Positions 49,401 to 61,400 of a stretch of DNA of 64,000 bases are shown in pieces (the first letter of the stretch is position 1; each line of letters starts with the position of its first letter). Position numbers and translations under genes: made by a program. The notes beneath the pieces were generated by a model. It did not search any database. It saw only the letters and a program-made list of their open reading frames with translations, and was not told where the DNA came from. Source of the DNA: Trichostrongylus colubriformis (lineage: Eukaryota; Nematoda; Chromadorea; Rhabditida; Trichostrongylidae); the NCBI GenBank assembly GCA_963978905.1, contig OZ022260.1, positions 16,481,725 through 16,545,724 of the forward strand, read 5' to 3'.

Positions 49401-52400
49401 CTCAATACAATGGAAGATGGGTTCGTCGTATTCCCCTTGATTCTGAGTTTCCACTGTTTCCGCAATACCGTCTTCCAGATGGCAGGACGCATCTGTGATT
49501 CGTCGCGCCTATTTCAAATTAGCAGCACGGTACCATCCGGATAAAAATCCGGAAGGTCGTGAGATGTTCGAGCGGATCAACACGGCGTACGAGCTGTTGT
49601 CTAGTGACGCTGGGCGGTCTTCGATGCCTGATCCGCAACGCATAGTGTTATTCCTTCAGGCGCAAAGCATCATTTACAGTCGCCATTCCCAAGGTATGGT
49701 TATTAGCTTGACGGCGATAAGTTTCAGGTAGTTTGGTAACATATGACGATTTAGAGCTATCTGTTTACAAATATGCTGGTTATGGTCAATTGATCCGGAC
49801 AATAGACCTTGAAGCGAAGAACTCAGCCCTATTCCAAGAAGGTGGAGGCGCACTATTGAGTGCAGCTGTGGAATTGGCTAACCACACTCTGATGAGCAGT
49901 GCTCTGAATGCCGAGCAACTGCGAAGAGAACAAGGTCTAGAGGTGAGTTATCGGAAGCAAATTATATTATACTCTGCCTTTGACTCGCATGAGTGCAGAA
50001 TAACGCTCGTCATTCACGAGTAAGGCCGCTTCCATACTTTGCGCACCGACGCCGTCACGCGCGTGCCTGCGTCACGCGCGTGCCGGCGTCACGCGCGTGC
50101 CGGCGTCACGCGCGTGCCGGCGTCACGCGCGTGCCGGCGTCCATAGATAATGCGGTCCCAATCACACTACAGTATGGTGTTGTGGCCAATTCGAATCTTG
50201 GCGCTGTGCCAATACACGAAGCGGCCACGATCAATACACGAAGCGGCCACGATCACCTTATTGGCACAGCGCCAAGATTCGAATCGGCCACAACGTCACG
50301 CGCGTGACGCAGGCACGCGCGTGACGGCGTCGGTGCGCAAAGTATGGAAGTTGATTCTTGATTCCATCACAGCTTTATTCTAGTTATCGCATCGATCGAA
50401 CTTTTTGAGCCGATAATGTGGTTCCACTCCCCTTTTTTTATTTCGTTGTCACTTACATCAGTGTGCCTAAGAACTCGAGAAATTATAAATTCTTCGCACC
50501 GTAGATTACGAGAGAGGGGAGCCACGACAAAAAAGGGTGGGGCACGCTAAAACGGTTTCAAGCTATTGGAAAAAGCATCTCCTCCAAAGCTCAGAGTTGC
50601 TCCCTACACCGTGAATTTTCTTCCTAGACACTGAATTTCATGTGGGTGACTCAAAGAGATTCGTCACCCGCATTACCCCTATCACCGTCTTCAATTGCTC
50701 CAGTAACTTCTACCTGTCATCGCCTTCCATGTCTCTTCATCTCTATCCAATAAGACAATGGAGAGCGATAGCAAATAACTGTGAGTCCTCGCGAACATCT
50801 GCGTATCCATGACCACTTTCTATATCTCTCCATTCCTTTTTCAAGATATCGGGTCGGGTAAAGCTGACCCTATCCCACTATGTCCTACTTATATCTGGGC
50901 TCTACCAGAACCGATTTATGCACTTACTTCAAGCACTATCCATCGAGATTAGCCCCTCCCATTGCGGTTTTTTCCCGTCGTCGTCTAATTCATCGCAAAC
51001 CACAAACTATTTTTACCCCACGTTTGGGCCGTTTTGGAATTAAATTGGCACTCATTGGTCATACAAGGGAAGGTATTTTACTTCCCATGGAACATTGAAA
51101 TGAGACCCGGGGGAATCGATAGAGCTTCGAACGCTGATTATAACTGTGAAAACCAAAATCGCCAAATGGCATCCTGAAGCGAGTTACGAGGGGTCAAAGT
51201 TTGCCTGTGACACCTCATTGACGAGGAACTTTGCCATCAGACGGTTTGTCGAAATGGCCATTTGCAATGAGACACATACCCCTGTACGCGTTTTTAAATG
51301 GTGATCTCAAATCTGCATTCAGAATCTTTCAAAAATTACCTGTATGAAGTTATGGAGGTTTTTTTGGAAACAAGAGTAATACCATTTCATGGTATGTTTG
51401 GGAGCCCATAGCGCGCGAACCATACGTTTTCACGCAAAACCAGTGTGGTTTTCGTGTTCAGGGAATCAAATTAGTCCATGGGACAAGTTTTCAGTCAATT
51501 CGAGAATTCGACCAAATCTCGGAAAAATTAATGGGCTACTTATTGGCTGGCAACCCTTTCAACAAAGGAGTAGTCGTTGACCCTTGCCCAGCAAATGCTC
51601 TTATTTGGCTCTTGTTACGTGCGTTTAGTGTGATGGGCAAATGTGAGAGGTATGTTTAGGTTATCTTGTTCAGCTTGCAGGATTTTTTTTATGGAAGTAA
51701 ACTCAAAAACTCCTACTTAACCCCTGGCCACCCCTAATTTTCCGAAGTTGAGCCAAAAACTGGATCCGGCTGGAAATTTGCACAGGGCAATTCGACCCCC
51801 TACGCGCGAATATCATACAAGGAAACGTTTAGAAGTGAAAGAAAAGCACTTACTGACAATGAAATACAAAATGCAAAAGAATCCGCACCGGCAGGAAGCA
51901 TGGCCTCGCGCCTGCAGAAACGTGGCACTACCACCGAGCCACGGAGACCGTTGCTGGCCCTGCGCTAGTCATTCTCATGACGAAGCGCCTCGCCATTGAG
52001 ATGTCACAGGCTAACTTTGACCCCTCTTAACTCGCTTCAGGATGCCATTTGGCAATTTTGGTTTTCATAGTTATAATCAGCGTTCGAAGCTCTATCGATC
52101 CCCCGGGTCTCATTTCAATGTTCCATTGGAAGTAAAATACCTTTTCTTGTTAAAGCGGATTATTTCAGCGAGTGCTCGGCCCGCAATAGGCGCCACTAGT
52201 TTCTGTCCCTTGCTAGCGTATCTCTTCCAGAAATCCGTCGCTGATCTTAACACAGCATCTCCATGGTGTGACTTTATAAGCTGAATTAAAATATTTTCTT
52301 TCGAGTATCAAATGTTTCCGCGCACGCCGCGCCTACTGTGTGTTGAGAGTGGCTTTGATCCTTGCACTCTTACGTACTTACCCTGCACTACCAATCCCAT

Positions 52401-55400
52401 TACCGATATGACATGAGTGTCTGCCCTTCAGGTAGTTCCGAATTTCGTGTCAGATGTGTACATCTTGACTAATTTCCCACCTATTGCAGCTTAAGCGGAG
52501 TCTCTAGCTTGTGCTGGAACCGAACCACGAATTCTTGTTGTGAGCTGCGCCCATTCAAAACCTTATCCCAGCTTCTCCCTAACTCTGAGCCATCTTGGAA
52601 CTGAATTAGAAGTTTTTACTTGAGCTTTGAATGTTTCAGCGCATGCTCTGCCCCGTGGGCGGAGCGTCCAAGTGTTCGTGCATGTGCGCATCTTACTTTT
52701 TCCCCCATGCTCTCCTATTCCACACGTGATTCGACTTTTATAGGTTGCGCTTCATATACTTCTGAATTTCGTGAAGACAGACTGACTGAGCCGATTATAT
52801 ACACGGTGCGGCAAATGTATCGACTGCTTGACAAAGTCTTACCATTTCAACTAGAAAGGAACTAGCAACACGAATTCTGTTCAAAGCATAGATGATCTTC
52901 AAACCTTTCATCAAATGGCCCTAGAACTGATAAGATTGCCTGGCCCTTGCACACGCGCCAATGGTGCGAGAAAAAAACGTATATCGCCGGACGCGTGGCG
53001 CAAATCGTTTAGAACTTTCGCAGGAACAGAATTCAGAGAACAGAATAAATGGAGTAGATAGTGCAGGCTTCGCTCTCCAAGTTCTGCAGAAGGAATATTG
53101 AGGGGGTCAGTATACTTGCTTTTGTTGATCATCGCTGCGAGGTGGTGAAGCTGTGGAGGCTGTGCTGAGACCACTGTTGCCGTAGCCATGCCTTGGGTCG
53201 ATTTCCTACTGGAAATTATCCGAAATGGGTCTGAGTTGAAGTATCATCAAGGGACGTACGTATCCCTTGACGATGATGATTTAGTTGTGTTTGTCGGTTT
53301 TAACTAAATCGCCGGATTTGTTGAATTTATCGCCTCACCGTCTTGCAACAGCGCCTCTCCAGATTTCCTGATTATTAGGATATTCGATTAATCCATTTTA
53401 AGCATCTTTAGCGCAAATCCTGCACTACTTCTCACATGTCATCCGCTGATTTCATAACTACACCTGTGAGAGCATGGGACGGTTTTTGCGATGATAACTT
53501 GCGAGCCACGACAAATGCTTTTCCTCACCTTCTTCATCATTGCGACCATGTCAAAGGCGTTCCTGTCGAATTCTGGCGGCATATTATAATGTGTCAGTGG
53601 GAACTGCTTGTTGATTACATATATCAGTGAACTCATGCTGATCCCTCATTTCTTCCTAGTGTGGTGAAGCTTTGTCATGGTGAGCGGTCAATACCGTTGC
53701 CGCACCCTGTATAGTAGTGATTTATCTAGTCTAATCTGGTTTAATACTTTATTCTAAAGTCATTGATTCTTATCCTCAGTGCCGCTATTTCTGTTCATGT
53801 TAGGGATTTTTCTATGATGACGGGTGATAGTAGTAGATGCTTCTGCTTTTGGAATACTTAGTTCATGTTTAGGCTCTTCAAACCGCATTCGACCGCTGTG
53901 TACCGGTAATTACCTTAAGTTCTACACCAACGGATATGGCTGTGCAGGCATGTCAATCAACTTGATCTGATATTTAGTTGCACTTTTCGAATGTGATTGG
54001 TTTTTTCGTTATGTGAACATCTCATTCGATTTGAAAAGGATATTTTAGGTGTGTGAACACATTTGTAACTGTTTTGCCACTGCTGCTGGCTTTGAAGCGT
54101 GTCGCCAACGGATCGCAGAGATGCCCACTGTGTTCGGCAACATTTGTCGATTGCTACAGTTTCCGGTATGTCTGTAAAAAATTGTAATCCTCTTGATTTT
54201 CCATTTGTAAATAAGAATGACCTCTATGTTGGATGTAAAATTCGGAATTAATCATTGGATTGCACTGTCCACGAATTTCGTTCAGAATCTTCCACGTCTA
54301 TCATCAGCGGCTGCTCAGTGTGTCTGCTCGATGGCTGTGGACACCCTGCTGCAGACCCAGCTATTCCAATCAGGTGCACTGTGGCAACTTGTACCGCATC
54401 TCTTCCATTACGACTATACTCTCGATGAAGGCGGTTAGTGTTTTTTTTGTTTGCGACTCTTCTTGTTGGCAAATTATTTTTTGAAGTGGTTTTGTTTTTG
54501 TCCTTAAGGTGTCTCACATAGTGAGGAATCAAATAAGCAGGCATTGGCAAATCGTTTGGCACGGGTCAGCTGCGAAGCGCTGGCATGTTTGGCTGGTTTC
54601 AGGTAATTTCGCCTGTGATCATAGATATTTACCAATGTATACCTTTTTGTTTTTGTCACTTTTCTTCGTGGGGAGTTCAGGGGATTGAAGAATTTTATTG
54701 CTATTGCAGAGAAGTTACTCCGGATAATGATGGTGTGCAGAATAGTTTACGTGCGCTCCTATCGCCGTACGTTTGTCGATGCATGCGAACGGAAAGTAAT
54801 GACATGGTAGGTTCGCTGTTGCTTTCGATCCTGATTAGGTTGGCACCGGGCTGTCAGAGGACCTCCACTGGAAAGCGAAAATCGAGCCATCTGCCTGATT
54901 TTACGGCGGCTTTCCTCATAGTGATCCTATGATGTGATCTATTCAGCTCCAATTGTTTTCTGGTTTTCAGGTTCTGAAAACATTGAATTGCAATACGGAG
55001 AATCCTTACCTCATCTGGGATAACGGCACACGTGCAGAGGTGTTAGAATTCGTCGAACGGCATCGTACTTCAAGAGAGCAGACGGTACTATTTTTTCAAG
55101 CGCCTTTGTGATTCCTGGGTGAAACTCTGCTTATGGATTAGCAAAGGTTTCGCCGCGCTTCTACTCAGCTTTGATTTCTTAGAGTGAACTATTCGGCGCA
55201 GAGTTCCAACTGTCGATTCACGCTAAGGAATTGATTGTGGGAGACATATTTGTTCGAATCTACAACGAACAACCTACTTTTGTACTGCAGGTAAGTTTCA
55301 TCTACTTTTGTGACAATGATTTACTCAGAGAACTACATTCTCTTCTTCAACTGCATCATGATTCACAGGAACCGAAAAAGGTGGCCATGGATCTGCTGGA

Positions 55401-58400
55401 TTTCATGGGGCGTCATGCACCCGAGCTGACCGGTCACCTGAAGAAGCCAGTGAATGGGGATTTGATAGAAATCGACTGGTCTTCGAATGCCAATAAGATG
55501 ACAACCGATGAGAAGGTGGTGATGTGCACGGAAGCGTTGGCGAATTTGGTTTCGGCAAATCCTGGTTAGCTGGTTGTTGTTCTTCATAACATGATTTTTC
55601 TATAGCTTTACACTGCATTTTTGGAACTCGCTCGATATTCTTCTGAATCGTAATATTTCTAATAGAAGGCAGCGCGTTCAATCATTTGGTCGACCATTGA
55701 TGATAAAAATAGAGGTGCTGACTAGTGCAGCAATGAAAAAAAGAAATGGTATGATCAAAAAGAACACAAACAGGGCTCACTTGATTTAGTTTGGACCAGT
55801 TTCGAGACCACATTGTATCGAATGGAGCTTCGCGTATCTGATATGTGGCAGTGACACAGTCAGTTGATGCCCTCGCTTGTAATAGAAACCTGTGCGCGGG
55901 ATTTTTCTGCACATCGTGGGACCCTGTTTAATCAAGTGGGGCGGGGGTCATTGAAAACTACCCTCGTGAACTGAGTTGAATTGAAATCAAATCTAATAGT
56001 ACAAAGGAATGTTTGCTCTAAGAAATGTTGACCCTTGTTGAGTGCAAACTTCGAAAGGAGAAGGTTAAAGGTAGCATTAGGGGAAATTCGGACAAAGAGT
56101 AAAAGAAGTAGTGAATGGGAAAGTCGAGATGCTTAGGAACAAGACAGTGATTGAAACCGTTGGAAATGGCCAAAAACCCGAGAAATAGGACTCCCCTCCC
56201 ACCGTTGGTTCTAGACGCGGTTGACCTTTCCATCAAGAGGCGAATAGTGCAAAAGTGATTCCCATCGGCATGTCGCCAATAAACCATGGGATTGTTTGGA
56301 AATACGGCAGCATCTAGTTTCTGGAGTGAGCTCCATGCTAAAACTGAGAAAGCGCCTCGAAATACCTTCAATCTCTCCGCATTCCTTGGCCGTTCTCATC
56401 ATAGCCGACCACGAATCACGTCGCTTGGAGGCAGGGTAGATTATTGAAAGGCGGCAGCTCCTGTCCGTTGCGCCGTTTCTACAGCTCGAAGACGCGCTTT
56501 TTCGCCCGGATTTCGCCACAGATCGCCTTCTCACCCCTATAGTTCCCATGTGAATGACTTCTTTCAGGGATCTCTCAGTAACCACATCACCCCTAATGCT
56601 GTCTTCAAGTGTTCGGGCAGTGAAACTAAATGCCATAGTGAAAAGGTAGCTAGAAATGGAAGGGATTTGAGTCTCCTTGAACCAACGGTGGAGATGCAGT
56701 ACATGAGAAGCCTCTCAAATGTTTTTGATCAGAGGAAAAACATTGTTATGTAAGCGCATGGTACGAGTGATGCTGATTTTCGTCGTGGGCGAAAAGGGGC
56801 GGGGGGCTGAGTTCTCGAACAACGGTGTCAAAAGATCAAAATCATTTTTGACGGAGGCTAATTATTTTCATGCACCACAGAGATAATAATAGGTATGAAG
56901 AGTTAATGCATCATGATCACTGTAAGATCTTCTGGTTTATAGTTCACAAGTTAGTCGATGATGATAGTGAGTTTTTTTCCTTTCATGCTGTTTTTGGTTC
57001 CCGTGGTGCTTTCGTGGTGTAGTGTAGCTCAGCATTTTTGTTGATTCTTGCTTTCTACAATCCTTTTTTTTACTATTATCACTCTTCAAAGTGAACAGCT
57101 TGATAGCATTATTTTCAGGGGTGGAAATACTGCTCATTGGTCACTTTAATCTGATCATTGCTTATCTTCGGGCTCGACTATTCCCAAATATCCAACTGGC
57201 GACCTTGAAGGTGATTTTTATGAGTTTCGGTGAGCATTTTTATTTTCGGTCTAATGATGGTTGCTTCTAGTTGCTGTCCCTGGCTGTGGCGAACAGAGAA
57301 TGTGTGCAAGATTTGTCGAATCTCCACTGCTGCTCATCACTGTTCATCCTTCTGAGGGATAAAAGAGAAGGTTGGATTTTTGGAAGGTGTTCAATTTCAG
57401 TGATACTGAAACCCACTGAATGTTTTGGTACAGTAGTGTTCACTGTGCCAAGCGATTTACTTCCATTCTAAAGTTGATTTTCATTTACATGTATTTCAGC
57501 TCGCTCTCTTATTCTGAATATTTTGATCGCCCTTTCATCGAACGGCCAAATCGTGAAGGAAATGCTAGAATACGGTATTTTTGGTCTTCAAAAAGCCTCG
57601 TTGAATGGTACAAAGGCAACAACACGACTTTTTGGTTCAGGCGGTCTACTGTACATATTGTCAGTTTTGTGTTCCTCTGAGAGCGATCCTGGCGAAAGGT
57701 TGCTGGCCGCCGAGTTGTTAACAAAACTTCAGGTGACTCTACTAAATGTTAATTCTATCACATATTTTCTTGATTTTTGTGTGACTTTCATTCTCGGTGC
57801 AAATTGTTCGCTTGGAAAATTTTTTACGAGCCCTTGATTTATGGCATTGTTGGTGATTGTCGCTGGCTCGTCTGCAGTCATACTAGCCAATGATCTATCC
57901 ACTACATCCTCTGTTCCCACGAATCTGCTCATCTCGCCTTCTTTTGGTGTTGAATTTCTGGAGTGATTTGACTGGCTCCTTATACACTACTGCCTATGAT
58001 TTCAGTCAGACAAGTTGACCGGTCCTCGATGGACCCGTTTCATCACCAAGTACTTGCCACCGATCTTTGCCGACGCTCTACGAGATTCTCCAAACACAGC
58101 GTGGGTTTTGTTTCGTAGAATTTTCTGATGTTCCGCATTAAGCCTCATACATTTTTACTGGACGTCTGCATTCTCTAATCTCGGTGATTTGTGATCTTCT
58201 AGAACTACTAAAGAAGCGGTTCCCTACTTACACGACGCTCAGCAAGCATCTTGAGTGTTGGGGTCGAGTAAAGGAAAAGATAGGTTTAACGGTCCCGTTG
58301 ACCAAGCTGAAAAGTGTCAAGAGGTTCTCTATGACTAGAGCGGTTGTCCCTAGGAAGCTGGAAGCGACTAACTCGGCCTAACGAGGGAAAGTATTTTACT

Positions 58401-61400
58401 TCCCATGGAACTTTGAAATGAGACCCGGGGGGATCGATAGAGCTCCGAACGCTGATTATAACTGTGAAAACCAAAATTGCTACCTGGCATTCTGAAGCGA
58501 GTTACGATGGGTCAAAGTGTGCCTGTGGCTTGCCTGTGACATCTCATTGGCGAGGCACTTTGCCATCAGCAAGGCCGTTGGATAGCCAGATTGACCACAG
58601 TGGCTTACTGGTAGTGTTCCAGATCTGCGGGGTTGGGTTCGTGGGTGATTGGGCTTAGCAACGGCCTTGCTGATGGCAACGTGCCTCGCCAATGAGGTGT
58701 CTCAGGCAAACTTTGACCCCTCGTAACTCGCTTCAGAATGCCAGGTAGCAATTTTGGTTTTCACAGTTGTAATCAGCGTTCGAAGCTCTATCGATCCCCC
58801 CGGGTCTCATTTCAAAGTTCCATGGGAAGTAAAATACCTTCCCTTGTAAGAACTTGCGCGGTGCTTTTAACACTTGAGGAATCAGTTCGTTGTAGCATAT
58901 GAAACAAAATTTTGAGAGTAGACGCAGCGAATTTTTGCCCTGCTCATGAGAGTATAACGGGTCCGCAGGGTGGTTGAGGATATAGGACACCATGTTTCTG
59001 TGTGTAAATTCCATGACAGGTATTAGATAATCAAACAAATTTGGCTGAAGGATAGAGTACATGTGCTATCACTACATCATGCAAGGTGTTTGAAATTTGA
59101 TTTTTTTTTGCTTTGATACAGGCCTTCAGGCGTGCGAAAAAGGAACCTGCAGTGCGCGGTCCATAGTAAATTTCGTGTCGTAAATGTACTCGGAGTGTAC
59201 CTAAAGGTTTTTTGTTGGACCAAATGTCGCCCTATGTCTCTGAGCGCTTCAGGCCCGTTTATCTTCCAACAGCATTGGGCTCTTTCTCGTAACTCCAATT
59301 CAACCAAAAGTGCGCTGTTCGCGCACTTTGCTGGATACTGCAATGATTTGCAGCCTTCATCTGGAGGACAATCCCACCGTTCTGTAAGTGCTCTGAACTT
59401 TGCGCTTCAGAAAGCGTGGGACGATGTCAGCCGCGATTGACTGCTGCGTACTGTAAGCTTCGTTTTCGAACGTTAGAAGGCCTGCATCAAAGCAAGATGG
59501 TGGAATTACAAGCATCTCGTGTGACATATTGACCGCACAGGTTTCCTATCCTTCAGTCAACTTTGTTTGTTTATCTGATCCCTATCTTGGAATTTACAGT
59601 CAGGAACATGGTGTCCCATACTTTTTACCCGCCATGTACGTGAATCCAACATTCACACTGATTTTTTTTGCAGAAAATAGGAATAAGTGATGCGCTCTTT
59701 AAAAGTGTTCCCTCTTCATGTGCTACCGCTCATCGGAACTCAAACGTGGATGCTATATTACGGTGTTATTATTGCGAAGTTCCTCCCTTTTTGGGAACTA
59801 TGGGCGAAAGAATGTTCGGGATTCTCTGTGTGAAGTAAAGAGCTGTTTGGAACTGACTTGAAGCAATTTAATGTGCCTTGAAACTATGGAGGAGAATCGC
59901 TTGCCATTCACTATGTGATGATTCCAGGATCACGATGTTTGATTCGACTAATGAAAATCCGGAGCTGATTTGGAATGATAAGACTCGAGTAAAAGTGCGG
60001 CAAATAATCGAGCAGGGGGTGGAAGAACTCTACCGAGCTCAGTGTAGCAATCCCGAGCACAAATGGGATACTGTAAGTTGAACAAGCTCGAGTCTACATC
60101 GGCTTCTTCATTATTAGCAATTTCAGGGATCGTTAACTGATGACACATGTGCATATTCCGATTCGGTCACGGGTGAATTGGTCGTGGGTGGTGTCTTTGT
60201 GCGTCTTTATGTCGCGAATCCTGCTTGGGCTGTGCGACACCCACGGCAGTTTGCTACGGAACTTATTGAAAAGTATGTTGGAAGGAGTTTCATAGTATTG
60301 ATAATCTCATGTCGCCTTTATTGTAGAGTTCTGGAGCTAATGAATAAGCCAAGTGCAGATCTGACACTTGTGACGACTGCGTTCATTGAACTGCTACGGA
60401 ACTTTCCTAATACGGCTGATCAGGTATTTACACGAACCTGTTTTTTCTCAGTTAATCGCTGATGTTCCAGCGAGGTCGTATTTATGTTTGTATGAATTGC
60501 AAGTAACTCAGGATAGTTTTCACTGAGAAGTTCTCACACTATTTTTAAGACGTGATTAATGAGCAGAAAATGTCGTGTGCTATAACCCACCCAAAATCTC
60601 TCTTGTTGATGTTTTGTTTTTTTTTGCTAGCGATAACACTGGTGTTTTTTAGACGAAAAGCTGTTTTCAATTATTTTAGTTGCCAGCGCAAGGATATCTT
60701 CCGCAGTTCAGTAAGGCGATGTCAGCTCGAGACCCTCAAACGTCACGTTCAGCTATCTTGATTCTCCAACAACTCGCTGAAAATCACGTGAGTCGAGAAT
60801 TGACCCAATCATCCCTTGTGAGTCTTACTAACCTTATTCACTTTGCAGTATTGTGCTGATGCTCTTTCACGAATCAATTGTATTGAAGGAATTATGACAT
60901 CCATGAAGAATCAGCCAAGTGAGTGATGTTCATCCTCTATGATACAGATGTTATCGTTTTAATTTACAGCGTTGATGCATGAATCTGCGCATGCGTTGAA
61001 GTGCCTCATGCGAAGGAACAACGGCGATCTAGCGGCACAAATGTTGTCGACAAAGATGGTAGACTATCTACTTGAAGTACTTCGTGGTGACCTGCCTGGT
61101 ACGTTGATCTCACACCGTTGGTCTGTATCATATACCTGCACGAGCGGGGTGTGCTGAAATTTGTTACGTCAACGCTCTTTTTTGATGCTATAAGATGCGT
61201 GATTTGGTTTGCTTCATGAAAAAATAGGTGTGGAATCTGAAAGAGATTGCCCGTTCGACCAGATACATATTCAAGAATAGTCTTGGGTTATCGAACGCAA
61301 AATACACCGTGTGGCCTCCGCGTGGAGGAAAAAGGTAAGGCGGCGTCCACTGTTTTGGATTTGCGGAATTGCAGAGTTGCGGAATTTGCGGAGAAGGATA

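Noticed and set aside
50054..50138. Regular short repeats that could be mistaken for a CRISPR array
   Set aside because: They are contiguous 17-bp tandem units without spacers, in a eukaryotic intron inside a palindromic element.
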